Positions 10,179 through 21,272 of a DNA stretch of 64,000 nt are shown piece by piece (positions within the stretch are counted from its first letter, which is position 1; every line of letters starts with the position of its first letter). The position numbers and the translations under genes were made by a program. Under the pieces are notes generated by a model, which was given only the letters and a program-made list of their open reading frames with translations, searched no databases and had not been told where the DNA came from. Source of the DNA: Conoideocrella luteorostrata. Its lineage: Eukaryota; Ascomycota; Sordariomycetes; Hypocreales; Clavicipitaceae. The DNA is taken from contig JASWJB010000005.1 of assembly GCA_032433595.1 (NCBI GenBank), positions 124,001 through 188,000 on the forward strand, in the 5' to 3' direction.

Positions 10179-11998
10179 GATGTTAGTGGTGCGTGTTTTC
10201 AAAGAATGTCTTTATGCTCTGTGATTTTGTCGGTTGACAATGCCAAGCAGTTTTTAATACAAGGAACAGTGGAAAAACTCGAGATGAGAGTTACAGGTTC
10301 ATCGAAACTATATAGACGACTGGTATTGGAGCGCTTGAAATACTCCTGATAGTGCTACTTGGCGGCGGTAAGCTACGATCACTGCTTGGAAATCGAAACG
10401 ATCCCAAATGTAGTTTAAACTTAATTAGATCCAACTTCAGTCTCCACGTCAAACGGTAATAAATTTGACCATAATACGCGTTTCATGCATCGGCATTATT
10501 TTTGTCGTGCTTGAGCCCAGACCCAGTAGCTATGGGGGAGATCACAACGAGTGGCATGCGTACTAGTAAAAACGCAGCGGTCTGGCCAAAGGTATAATGT
10601 GTAACTCGTTGCATAGTGCCAAATGGCAGTTATGCTCCGAGTGGCTTGGAAGCTAAACTATGGTTGAAACTCATGAAGGCAAAGTTGACATGGTTTTGGA
10701 GTACCAGTAACTAAGTGGTTGAGGTACAGAGTACAGTCCAACCTGCCCACGTGGATGAGGAGCTTGTTTTTCAATTGGACTGGATAGCAGGGGAAGGTGG
10801 GGACTACGTTCATTGGGGCCCCTCAGTTACAACGTACGACTGTTTCAAACAGTCACATTAAACTAGTTAAACTGTATCGGGGATTGGAGCTAACGGACCC
10901 GTCAAAATGTTTGACCATAAGCAGCACGTGTAGAAGAGGTCAGAGCTCATTTAACACATGCATTTTTTATTGACCCATTCAACAACTACAATATCATCAA
11001 TTAACTTGCTTTGCGGTTTCGACATGTCAACCAAGCCAACTCTACATGTGTGCTTGGTCACGATTAATAACTTCCTCGAACGGATTATTGCTCTCCTCCC
11101 GCGACCGCTGTCCTGAAATTCACATGCAGGACTGTCTGCTCCCACCCATAGCCTTCGTTCAACAAAATTTAAAAATCCGAGAGACGTCTAAAAGTCGTCC
11201 GTCCCCGTGGGTTGTATCAGCCACACCACAACATGAGAAGTCAACAAATTATTGGGAAAAACCATCAGCCCTTTATGTGTTTGCTAGCACTTTCTGAACT
11301 TGTTTCAGCATATCATAGCCGTCCAGCAGTTTTGTAAGCACAGGTGCGCTGAAGTAGAGTCGTACGTCCCTGCACCCCGTGTTTGAGTACAACTTGTACA
11401 GTTTCACGCTAGATGGTTTCCGATTATTCCGATTGCCGGCAAATAAAGCTAACAACATAATTGCATAAACACTTAGGCGCCACAGTGCTCTGATTGGTCA
11501 GTCCGCATAAAACGCACATGAGGTTTCATATTCGACTAGTTTGCAATACGCTTAGCAAGGACCTTTTCACATAGATTTGAGACATTTGCAGCCTTTGTAA
11601 AAGCAGGCATCAAGATACGTGAAGCTTATTTTGTTGAAGCAAACAGATAAAGGAAATAGAACTAGCTAGTTGCTTACAACTGTTTCAAATGCATTTACAC
11701 CTTTTTTTTTAAAAAAGCTAACCGACATTTGCAACCGTTCCAGCTTGCCTAATACACGAACGACTTAATTGTACTCAGCTCATGAATATACGTATCCAAG
11801 TTCCAGTATTCTATGCCTTGACTAAATCATCTTAAAATAAAGTGGCCATGTAAATCGCCCGAGCACTCGTAAGAATATCAGCTCGGAATCACTTTCTTCC
11901 AGCAGTAATTTAGACGCAAAGGTCCTGCTTCGCCTCGCTCCTCAAGAGGTTCAATCTCACCTTAACGTGCATTTAATGCTACCACCAGTCTCATTCTC
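10179..11998. other. Intergenic between two secreted-protein genes
   Basis: A 1.8-kb AT-rich shared upstream region of the two divergent secreted-protein genes. It holds a perfect 17-nt hairpin (10838-10854) and a T/A-run at 11702-11717. A 61-codon frame on the minus strand (11273..11458) begins with ATG and a hydrophobic start, but lacks other support. Confidence 0.55.
10838..10854. repeat. Short perfect inverted repeat
   Basis: GACTGTTT-C-AAACAGTC: 8-bp arms with a single-base centre. A related half, ACTGTTTCAAA, recurs at about 11679. It could be a protein-binding palindrome or chance; no assigned role. Confidence 0.5.
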
Positions 11999-14677
11999 AT
12001 GGCTACAATGTTGTTCTTTCAACCAGGGCTGACTAGAAATTCTCTATGGCTATCGTTGGTCCTATACACGACTCTTTTCGTGCTTTTCGGTTTCAGCGAT
12101 GGTCATCCATTCTCCAGCCAAAGCTGGTTGCAAGTCATTCGTCGAGGCGGCTGCACTTCGAAGCAAGACCCACAATGCAACCCGCCATCAAAATATCCTT
12201 CAGACAAGGCACCCGCAAAAACATACCCTAAGTTCGAACCCAAAGTGAACAAAGAGGACATATGGGTTGTTTTCCGCGGCGATTCACGAAATCCAACAGA
12301 TATCGAAAAAGCGCGTGGCTTTTCTCCACAAGGAACTCCCAGTGACGATCAGATTGAAGGGGCCAGCAGCCTATTTAAGCACGTCACTGACAAAGAGGTC
12401 AGGCAGTATAGACAGTATGTTTCGACAACTATGGATCCAGTACAAGCCGTTGAGTTCGGTCAATCGACCGGGTACATTTATGTGATCAGTCCGGACGCCA
12501 AGATGGTCGATGTGAGGGAAACTCTCAGACCGCACTTGGAAGAGAAATTCATGAAGGAGATGGAACAGGCTGCCGTAGCGAGAATTCCCTTCGAGCAAAT
12601 CAGGGGGTGGTATAAGACGTCAGACCTCCGCGGCAAGAAATCGAAATTAATGGAAATACGGAGAGCAATAGAGACAGGCACAGCTACGTTTCCTGACCCA
12701 TTCATTAAGAACAAGAAATACGATATAAAATACGACACGACGCGACCAAGCGGAGCGAGGCCAGAAATAGCCGGGTTTCCTCCAAAACATCAGGCATGGA
12801 AGCAGAAACCTTGGAGCGATTACAAGCCAGACGGTAAGAAGAAAAAGGTTTCAAGTTACCTGAAAGATTTAATTCAGGAGGTAGCACCGGGTCAGTCCAA
12901 ATTGCCAACACCGCCCGAAGTGCCAGGTGGATTAGGAGGAAACAAGAAACCTCCGGGGGGGACAGGAGATGCAGGCAAAGGTACTGGCAACGGCAAGGTC
13001 GAAAGCGCAAGCGGGAGTATTTGCAAGAGGGATACAAGCTGCTCTAAACTGGTGGAAACGGCTGAACAGATCTCGGAAAAGAAATTCCTGCAGCTCGCGG
13101 ACGAGCATGGGGTGGCCAAGATTGCGGAGGAGAGGTGGTCCATGTCTCTCCCGGATGTGCGCAAAGAGCTCAAATACCAGCGGCTTTCTCTGGGTTCCAT
13201 CAAGTCAATGCTTTCAAAGGCTGGCAAGGAAGTGCTTGGAGATCCTCTCTGGATCCTCGGCGTGGTTGATGCGTTCACCAGTGATGTGACCAAATTGGAC
13301 CGGTTCGCGGCTCTTACTGCAATTATTCCCGTCGTCGGCTGTGGCGCGCAGGCTGCGGCCGACGAGGAGAAGGGAAACGTAGATCCGATGGATACTTTCC
13401 TGTGTGTTTTTGGCGATGTGTTGCTTCTGACCCCTGCTTGGCCTGTGGGTGTCGCTATCAACATCGTGAGGGCCGTCAGGGGATTTTTCAGACCACCAAA
13501 AGTGCCCACAAAGGAAGATATGCAGACATCCCGCGATCGTGCCTGGAATAGGTTCCTTGATGACCGCATCTACACATATATCTACTCGCACCCATACAAT
13601 TCTAAGAAAGGTAGCTTTTCGGACAAGCTGAACAGCTCTCTGGCCATTGAGGCTTTAGCGGTGCTTTCTCAAGGCGCGCAGACGGTTGGCGCGGCACAGG
13701 CGGCTGTACAAGACGCTTCGGGGAACGGCAACTCTACTATGGTGGCCACCAGGCTTCAAGAAGCGATGTCGAATGAGATTGTACGCAGACAACGTCAGGT
13801 TCTCATAAATCTTCCTAAGGCTCTTAAAAAAGACACTGAAGGATCACTTGGACCTCTGGCTGCAGATTACAACAAGGGCTTTGTTGGCAATCTAACGACC
13901 CAGGATATGGTTAATAGATACAAGGAGACCTTTGTGGGGGATCCTGAGGTCCCGGGTTCAGCACGCACTAACGAGGACGAAGTTCGTGCCAAATTGAAAG
14001 ATATCGCGACATATCTTGAAAAGACACCCCCAAAATTGCCTGGTCTCTTCGACCTTGCTTATATTATCGGACAGTCCAGAGGAATGGTGTCGCTTGACCC
14101 AAAGACGCTGTCTCCTGCGGATCATGTAAATGCTACGGCACCAGGACAGTCGGAACTTTACGTCAATGCGCTCTCTCTCCATCACGCCGTCCAAGTTGCA
14201 AGATTACTTAGGGGTAGTATTACCGAGGATAAGCTCTCTACCGAGTTCCCAACCAAGGATGGCGCAAGAGACCTTCAAATTCTGATTGCCATGAAGTTTG
14301 GCAGAGTGTACGATGAAGCCAAATTCAAAATGGCCGACGAAATGTTCAAGGGGTCAGCAGCATATTTCATTGATCTACAAGATCCCAACGCGATTCGGGT
14401 CCTTACTCATCCGGATATTCCTGCTGTCAAAGCAAACACCGAAGCTGTCCCGTACCTGGCTCTCGTTACGGGACTAACTGATAACTTAATTGAAAACTTA
14501 CGTCGTTTGAAGGATACTAAAACAGTGGGAATGACACAGGTGATAATGGACATGCTGAAGAAGATAGAGGGACAAGCTCAGCAGCCAGGCTTCCAGTGGG
14601 ATAAGGCAATCAGAAAAGCAAAGGAGATAAATGCCGCTGATCGTGCCGCACATGACAAGATACCTTCAGCTTTTTGA
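11999..14677 (+). CDS. Secreted heat-labile-enterotoxin-type ADP-ribosyltransferase
   Basis: An 892-residue single-exon protein with an N-terminal hydrophobic segment (about residues 15-35) consistent with a signal peptide or anchor. Residues about 86-260 match the enterotoxin A-chain ADP-ribosyltransferase fold, which transfers ADP-ribose from NAD+ to host protein. The three catalytic signatures are visible in order: the arginine motif RGDSR (Arg93), the STT motif at 142-144, and the ExE pair Glu187/Glu189, placed as in the family before an IPFEQIRGW segment. A Gly/Pro-rich linker (about 310-335) leads to a C-terminal region of roughly 550 residues conserved only in fungal relatives. Within it is a hydrophobic stretch (about 405-505) rich in small residues and two cysteines. 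No B-subunit gene is adjacent. No stop, frameshift or missing catalytic residue is seen, so the enzyme looks intact. Family expanded in insect-pathogenic Hypocreales; target unknown. Confidence 0.87.
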   Translation: MATMLFFQPGLTRNSLWLSLVLYTTLFVLFGFSDGHPFSSQSWLQVIRRGGCTSKQDPQCNPPSKYPSDKAPAKTYPKFEPKVNKEDIWVVFRGDSRNPTDIEKARGFSPQGTPSDDQIEGASSLFKHVTDKEVRQYRQYVSTTMDPVQAVEFGQSTGYIYVISPDAKMVDVRETLRPHLEEKFMKEMEQAAVARIPFEQIRGWYKTSDLRGKKSKLMEIRRAIETGTATFPDPFIKNKKYDIKYDTTRPSGARPEIAGFPPKHQAWKQKPWSDYKPDGKKKKVSSYLKDLIQEVAPGQSKLPTPPEVPGGLGGNKKPPGGTGDAGKGTGNGKVESASGSICKRDTSCSKLVETAEQISEKKFLQLADEHGVAKIAEERWSMSLPDVRKELKYQRLSLGSIKSMLSKAGKEVLGDPLWILGVVDAFTSDVTKLDRFAALTAIIPVVGCGAQAAADEEKGNVDPMDTFLCVFGDVLLLTPAWPVGVAINIVRAVRGFFRPPKVPTKEDMQTSRDRAWNRFLDDRIYTYIYSHPYNSKKGSFSDKLNSSLAIEALAVLSQGAQTVGAAQAAVQDASGNGNSTMVATRLQEAMSNEIVRRQRQVLINLPKALKKDTEGSLGPLAADYNKGFVGNLTTQDMVNRYKETFVGDPEVPGSARTNEDEVRAKLKDIATYLEKTPPKLPGLFDLAYIIGQSRGMVSLDPKTLSPADHVNATAPGQSELYVNALSLHHAVQVARLLRGSITEDKLSTEFPTKDGARDLQILIAMKFGRVYDEAKFKMADEMFKGSAAYFIDLQDPNAIRVLTHPDIPAVKANTEAVPYLALVTGLTDNLIENLRRLKDTKTVGMTQVIMDMLKKIEGQAQQPGFQWDKAIRKAKEINAADRAAHDKIPSAF

Positions 14678-15568
14678 GTTTACTCCCCATTCAATGTATA
14701 TTCTTTAAACATGGCAACGCTAATAAATGGGCCAATTAACGCCAAGTTCGGGTTTAAAGCTGCGGAAACATATGTCACGAATTTGGAAATTAAACGCGAA
14801 TAATCAGCTATTTAAATGTGGACAAATGGGCTACCCGCAATGCTCTTCATTTCTCTATTCTTAGATCGCTTTTCTCTCCGGTTCTCAGCAAATTTAGAGT
14901 GTATATAACTGTTAAATTCTCATTGCATTGTAGGTTCATCGTTACGTTGAGCTCTATTTAGTTCCTGGTACCATGTTAAAGTGCCATGTCTTTAAGGAGG
15001 TTGCATGCGCCGCTTCAGCACTGTTTGCAAAGCAAGGGTGGAATTATGAGCGTCTACATCTGCAGTCATTCTTGAAGAGTGTTTGCGGATGTAAATGGAT
15101 AGGAGCTGAATTTCTCGTTCTATTTGTTACCAATACAACCTTTCTGGATCTAGGGTGAACTCAGTGCTAGTTTGGCTCATACGCTTGGATGAATCAATGT
15201 GAAAGAAAACTGGACACTACACGGGACGTGCAGGCGGCGGTGTAGGACTTACATTTGCAATGATCACTTTTGCGCTATTCAGAGAAACTAGAGGATTACA
15301 GTCCTGTATTCGAATAGGTGGAGGATTATCATGGTCTTTCAGAAGAGAAACAACACAACTAGTACAGGGTGACTCAGGACCCAAATGCATGTCAAGCATC
15401 ATGGGCACATATACGGAGTACTCCATACGTAACGGACATTTCCGGGGATCACTCTGAAAGGCAAATTTTATTTCATCAGACAAGCATTTATCTCTCCAAG
15501 GTATTTTTCTCTTCCCAAGTCCCCACGAGACATCGGAGCACCCGCACAAGATGATCAAAAAAAATTAA
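14678..15568. other. Intergenic between enterotoxin-like gene and tRNA
   Basis: AT-rich spacer. A 61-codon ATG frame (14973..15158) has no family signature and is not called. A TACGGAGTA word lies at 15412-15420 and is followed directly by CTCCATA, forming an imperfect palindrome in the opposite arrangement. Confidence 0.5.
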
Positions 15569-15655
15569 AGGCCCGCACCAGATTCGAACTGGTGTCTTTG
15601 GAATTCAGGTTCAACGAATCAAAATCCAACGTCCTAACCCCTAGACTAGCGCGCC
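15569..15655 (-). tRNA. tRNA-Gln (UUG) with 15-nt intron
   Basis: Cloverleaf read on the minus strand: acceptor GGCGCGC / GCGGGCC with one G-G mismatch at pair 4:69; D stem GTCT/GGAC; anticodon stem TTGGA/TCCAA with loop TTTTGAT, anticodon TTG reading CAA (Gln); T stem ACCAG/CTGGT with loop TTCGAAT; discriminator T. A 15-nt intron (15604..15618) sits one base 3' of the anticodon, the canonical place. A T-run (CTTTAATTTTTTTT) follows immediately as a Pol III terminator. The acceptor mismatch is odd. It lies at the edge of the secreted-protein region. Confidence 0.9.
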
Positions 15656-16491
15656 CCACTAATTTCCTTTTCAACGAAATTCGTGAGGTTTGTGGAAGCT
15701 GGCTTTTATTTTGAACTATATAGCCTCGACAAGATTAGATAAGGAATTACCTAATAGGACCGGCCGGCTCGCAGGTCAGTAGCAGCACGTGCCATCATTT
15801 GACTTGTATTTTCCTTTGTTTTTTGGGCAATCGTCATTTGATTTTCTACATAAGTCGATAGTTATAGTCCCATCGCGAGCTGCTCAAAGGGTTGCATGAT
15901 TGATTTGTGCGGCGTCTAGACACTGGCGCATGTTAAGAAGGGACACGCCTGTGAACCATTCTACTCGGTGCGCAGCAGACTCCGCTCCGAGAGCACCACA
16001 ACTTGGTATTAAAAGGTGTTATATATGCATAGGTAGGGATATCTGTACTCGAATATGTATGTGTCTTCTCATGCGTCTTCGTAATGTAATTGTTCCCCCG
16101 TCGCTCAAATCCAATTGACTCCGTCACCCGGCGAGTATGCAATTTCGCCCGGAATGCTCTAAACAACCAACAAATCCACTCAATCAAATCTGCATCATCT
16201 GTGCACCCAGACAATACGTTGTGTCCGCTGCACACCAGTCTTCCGTCCGTGTCTTACAATCCAAGTTCCACAACCCATTCCGCCATCATCGCATTGCTTT
16301 GTTGACTTTCTGTGGTCGGCGTGCGGTCGGTGGCATTGGGCCGACTCCTTGAAGCACCCATAAATAGCTGCTTCCGCTGGGCATGTTGTCTCTTCATTTA
16401 TCGTGGCCTTGGGATGCGTCGTCACCATACAATCAAGCAATAGCTTTTTCCGCTTTGACAAAACAAACTTTGCGCACATAACCGGTCATAC
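15656..16491. other. Intergenic, no gene recognised
   Basis: Region between the tRNA 5' flank and the 3' end of the minus-strand two-TM protein gene. Nothing recognisable. Confidence 0.5.
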
Positions 16492-18501
16492 TCAACCAGC
16501 CCACCCCAACATCTCCAAAGTGCCTCTTGCCTCCGTTGGAGTCATACCAGCCACGCCAAGTTGTCGAACTTGTGTGCCGCCTCTCAGACGTTGCAGACCG
16601 AACGCAAGCTTCCAACTTTCCTGCTCGTTAATTACAAACATGTATCTTTTTCCTTCTTGGTCGCGTACGGTGGCACGGAGGACGTGCAAGCCCTTGGACT
16701 TCCATGCTCCGGTCTGGCCGGCGGAAGACTGGATGTTAGTATTCTTGAATGTTCGGTCGCACAAACCAAGACGGCAGCAATCCTTGCAGGCACGCAGCAT
16801 CTCGGTAAGATAAGTGTCGGCTTCATCACCGGTCAAGGTTTTCTGACTATCACGACCTGCGTTTCTTCGGGCTGTTGCCATCTTATAAAGCAAATGGGGG
16901 GCGCTCTTTTGACCAGACGAGGGGTTGGACGCAGCAGAAGCAGACGAATTCAAGCAGTGCGGGGGGCACCATACCTCGACAAGTTTGAGAGTCCACGCCT
17001 TGACGTCCCATTCTCGCTGGGGGACACCGCGGACATCGTCGTCAATAAAGAGACCTTCAGTTGTAATCCGCAGGATGAGGCCATCGGTAACGGAGCCTAC
17101 GCCAGAGACAAGTTGACTTGCGGGTGTCTTGGCATATTGGTTCATAAAGAGGTACACAGCCTGTATGACAATCTTGTCGGGGTCCTTCGTTGTGTACGGA
17201 CCGCGCACCGACGGAGGTGGTGACGTCCGGGACGTTGTATGAGACTGTGCCCAAGATGCGTCGGAGCCTGTAAAGGAGGATACAGAGGGCCGTCGATGTG
17301 TCTTCTTTGGTCGATCATATGGCCGAAATGAGTAAGCATCGTCGTCCGCGGTGCTGACATATGTTCTTGCCGTCGGAGGGGGAGGCTGCTTTTCCGGACT
17401 GGGAGGTTTTTTCGTCGGTGATGAGCCTGCAGATCCAGTTTGCGGAGGACGACCGTTTGGCCACATGCTCGTCCGCTCGCCAACACTAGAGAAGGCATAC
17501 GAGCTGCTTGCTCGAGCCGCACCTTCCGCAGGAGCCCCAGACACTGTCGCTGTCGCCGTCACCGTCGCCGCTGCCGCTGCCGCCGCGTCTTTCTTCTTTT
17601 GTTCCTCTTTCTGCCTTTCTTCTCTCTCCCTCTTCAGCCTCTCTGCAAGCTCTTTGCGCCGTTGTTCAGCTTCTTCCTTCAGCTTCTTATCCTTTGCTTC
17701 TTTTTCTTTACGTTCCCTTTCCTTCTCTCGCTCTTGCCGTTCCCTTGCTTCCTTAGCCCGTAGTTCTGCAAGTCGCTTTGTGGCCTCTTCTCTCCGTTTT
17801 TGTTCTGCTTCTTTTGCTTTCCGCTCTTCTTCCTTCTTTCTCGTTTCCTCACGGGCCTTCTCCCAAGAACCCTTTGGCGTTTGTGGCTTAGCTGTGTTCG
17901 GCTGCGGGGGTGGTTTATGCCATGACGTTTTCGGCTTCTCGGGTTGAGGCGGCGGTGATTGCGCTCGAGTTTGCGGCGGTGGACCGCCTCCTCCACCACC
18001 CGAAGGAGGAGGCGGGCTGTTATGAGGCGGTGGACGTGGTGGTGGCCCTCCTTGAGGTCCATGTGCGCCTCCATTAGATGATGCGCCAGGACTTGAAGCT
18101 CCGAATCCGCCTGGTGCATATCCCGCTCCTCCGCCACTACTATACGAACTCTGATGATGACTCGAACTTGAGGATGGACCATCCTTTTGTGTTCTCCCCA
18201 AAGCCCAGGCGCCAAAACCAACGCCGAATATGAGAAGCGTGATGCCCATATTTCCCAAGCCTTGGAAGCTTTCCCACCACGCCCGAAAAGCAGGTGCCAT
18301 GCTCTGGAATAAGGCAACCAATATCAAAGCGGAAGCGAATCCCGCAAAAAAACTGTTGACATTAGGCTTCAGAGATGGCAGATAGAGAAATCCCGAGCCT
18401 GCTGAATGCTCCGGTATGACAAAGATGTCATATTTGCCTGGCGGTAACCCTGACGATCTCGGCGCCTCGCCATGCGGCGGGGGCGGAGGAGGCGCACTCA
18501 T
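16492..18501 (-). CDS. Two-transmembrane, proline-rich, coiled-coil protein of unknown function
   Basis: Family not recognised. A 669-residue intact single exon from ATG 18501. In order: proline-rich N-terminus; short conserved segment GKYDIFVIPEHSAGSGFLYL (about 22-41); two membrane segments (about 51-68 and 84-102); a Ser/Gly/Pro-rich low-complexity stretch (about 105-205); a long, highly charged Glu/Lys/Arg coiled coil (about 205-305); an Ala/Thr/Val run; a disordered Ser/Pro region; and a folded-looking C-terminal domain (about 455-669). That domain contains IVIQAVYLFMNQYAK, LILRITTEGLFIDDDVRGV and KRYMFVINEQESWKLAFGLQRL, the last resembling a strand-turn-helix as in PH-like folds. The layout suggests a membrane-anchored scaffold with a cytoplasmic C-terminus. 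Start is secure because the proline-rich head follows a stop-containing leader. Confidence 0.75.
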   Translation of the reverse strand: MSAPPPPPPHGEAPRSSGLPPGKYDIFVIPEHSAGSGFLYLPSLKPNVNSFFAGFASALILVALFQSMAPAFRAWWESFQGLGNMGITLLIFGVGFGAWALGRTQKDGPSSSSSHHQSSYSSGGGAGYAPGGFGASSPGASSNGGAHGPQGGPPPRPPPHNSPPPPSGGGGGGPPPQTRAQSPPPQPEKPKTSWHKPPPQPNTAKPQTPKGSWEKAREETRKKEEERKAKEAEQKRREEATKRLAELRAKEARERQEREKERERKEKEAKDKKLKEEAEQRRKELAERLKREREERQKEEQKKKDAAAAAAATVTATATVSGAPAEGAARASSSYAFSSVGERTSMWPNGRPPQTGSAGSSPTKKPPSPEKQPPPPTARTYVSTADDDAYSFRPYDRPKKTHRRPSVSSFTGSDASWAQSHTTSRTSPPPSVRGPYTTKDPDKIVIQAVYLFMNQYAKTPASQLVSGVGSVTDGLILRITTEGLFIDDDVRGVPQREWDVKAWTLKLVEVWCPPHCLNSSASAASNPSSGQKSAPHLLYKMATARRNAGRDSQKTLTGDEADTYLTEMLRACKDCCRLGLCDRTFKNTNIQSSAGQTGAWKSKGLHVLRATVRDQEGKRYMFVINEQESWKLAFGLQRLRGGTQVRQLGVAGMTPTEARGTLEMLGWAG

Positions 18502-21272
18502 GTCGTCGTTTCAATGCCCGTAGTATTCACAAAGTCGATCGTATAGACTTAAGTAACGGGTGTGACGGAAGGCGCAGATTGATGCCAGTCGGTTATCGGG
18601 TTTTCGACAAAGCCATGTGAATCCGTTACGAGGAAAACGCTGTGGAAGGTTAGCTATATCGGTTGCGATGAGAGAGATTACGTCGACAAAGCATCAGCAT
18701 TTTGGAGTCCAGCATGCGAAATAGACTCACCAGAAAAGAAGTCAGGATAACAGAAAGCGAGCAAAGCATACGAAACGCCGGGCTCCGAAACAAATGCAGA
18801 CAACTAGAAGAATACAAAAAGATGCAAAAGTTGCTCGCAATGCCAGAAGGTAACGACTAAGGAAGGACTGAGGTATCACTGCGCTGCAGAGGATTAGTAC
18901 GGACAAGTGTTGATGCAAGAAGAATGATAGAATTAGCCAAGGCCAGCGTCAGGGCCTGTGGTGGCTGCAAACTGTGGCAAGCTGCGAACTGCGACGGGTT
19001 GCGAGGCCAGATGGGGGAGTGCTAGTGGCCAGTGTCACATTGTTTACCTCGGGGTCGAACGAGCAAGGAAAAAAAAACGAGGGACTGGATCAGTCGACAG
19101 CCTGATGCTCCTTTTCCGTTCAGGCGGGGCAGTGGCAGGGGGTGAGTGGGCGTTGCAACGAGCAGCAGTGGTCTGCAGTGGGCTGTGGTGGACTCTGGTG
19201 GGCTCTAGTGGATGCCGACCGCCACCACGGGCTCTGCGGTTGGTCCCGTCTGTCACTAAAGCTGCAAGCTTTGTGACACTAAAGACCTCGACTGCTACTC
19301 GGTACTCGTTGATAGTTCAGTCGTTGACGACACTGGTTGACCGCTGGATGACATACGCAACCAATACATTCTGGTCACAATTGATGGAAGGATACGTATT
19401 CACTGGTTGAAAGAACGTGGAAGCTAAGTAAATGCTGCATATATTGACCACCGTGCACAGGCGGGGAATTGTGCACTCGTGGTGAAAACCACTCACTATC
19501 ACATTCCGGGAACATCCTAGGAACGGGGTCGTGGTCGGAAGTTGGAGTGCGGAGTACTTGATCGTCCCAAAGCATGTCGAACGAAACATGCAGCAGGCTA
19601 CAGAAGTCGAGAAGTCGTCAGCATCGACTAATTACGCCAATGTCCTCTGAACTTGCACCAATGGAACACCCTGCCTGTCTTTGGTCATGTTCCATCTCCT
19701 CTTCCTTTGCGGGCGCGCAAACCCGAGAGATTTAACGAAGACGTGTATCAAACTTGACCACACGACGCGAGTAACTCCGCACTTTGGATGCTCTGCTCGC
19801 GACCAGTCCGCAGCATGCATCGACGCGACACTCGCCTCCAATCAACACCATGGCTGCCCATCAGTATCTGACATTGGCTTGGTTGGGTCCCAATCGGTAC
19901 GACTCTTTCACAGGTCCTTTTCTCCCTCTTCCATCCATCCCCATGCTTGCGTTCCGCTTCCGCGGATGACGTTCGCGTCTAGTTGTCACAGGCTGAGCCT
20001 CCACACCAACCAGGGAGAGCGGTTAACAGGACTGTGGTCATATCACACCAATGGATAGGGTGGTGGATGAATGCGCGAGCGATTCTCAGTTTCTCGAGAT
20101 TAACGACTAGGGTCGCCATCCACTTGAGGCCCTTACTGGATGACGGGCTGTTGGTGCTGCCGTGTGTTTTTGTGACTGTGATTTTAAATTGCCCAAAGGA
20201 AATTCTGCCGGGTACACACACCATTTCCGCCTGGTTTAATAATGACTGTTTGGGGATGCAGCCGTCCTAGAATTAGCCAGCCCAACCAAAAACAGGCATT
20301 CCACTTGTGGTAGGCGTGTCCAAAAGTGTCACACCACACCTCGTCACCGGCAGAGTTTCTCGTTGTCCTGGCAACGACCCTAGAACGCGTCCCCACCCCT
20401 CCCCAGGTGACGTAAGTGGGGCGACGCCCAGACCACCAAGAGTTCGATGACTTTCCGAGCAAGGGTGACAATGGCTCTGAGAAACAGACAAGGGCGTGCC
20501 GCCACCCGGCTTTGACAGCGCCAACGAAAGCCGACTGAGGTTGTGAGCGTCCGGGTAATGGTAGCAGAACGGAGCATCATGTTGCTTACCAGTTCCCCAT
20601 TGTCGGTTGGAATTTCGCATTAAACTACGGAGTGTCATTATACAGTACAGTCTGCTCTGGTCCTTCATATTTGGCCAATAGTTACGGCTCGCCAATCTGC
20701 CCTGGTTGCTTCGAGGCTAAATGCATCTTTGACGTCGAGCAGAGGGGTCCGTAATACCTAGCTGCGCCTTGTCCTTCGTCGGCAGCAAAAGATGACCAAT
20801 GTTAATGTAGCGTTGTGTACGGAGTAGCGAGTATAAGAACAGCGATTTTGCTAGTTACCAGCTCGTCTGACATGGGAATTTAGTCCGTCCAAGTAGCAGT
20901 CTTTTCTGTATTAATTGCGATGCTTATTAAATGTGTTGTAAGCCTGCAAGCAGGTGCACCCAGCATTCCAATTCCCAAATGCCCAATCCGAAGAAACTAC
21001 CTACCCTTTCAATATCGCGCCAAAAATGACCAAATAATCAATCTCAAGCTAGGATATAATAGCCATGACCCAATACAACCCAGCGTCGCTAATATCAAAG
21101 CTGTTTTTGTCGTGCCCAGCGCAGTTCCTCACTGCCCAAGTCCTAGGACATGAAACAACAAATCCACCACCCACGCCACACCCTCAGTAGCTATCGTCCC
21201 CATCCACACCAGCCAAACAATCAGTTCTAGTGCCAAGAGAATACTCTGGACTATGAGCATCGCAAATACTAG
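18502..21272. other. 2.8-kb intergenic region
   Basis: Several open frames but no recognisable protein. It holds an imperfect GT/CT-rich minisatellite (about 19170-19215, units like GTGGGCTCTGGTGGA), a TACGGAGTA copy at 20818-20826 and a one-mismatch copy (TACGGAGTG) at 20635-20643. Confidence 0.5.

Noticed and set aside
11273..11458. 61-codon minus-strand frame with hydrophobic start
   Set aside because: Too short, no clear signal-peptide cleavage pattern and no extension by splicing.
14973..15158. 61-codon plus-strand frame after the enterotoxin-like gene
   Set aside because: No motif and no secretion leader; cannot be separated from chance.
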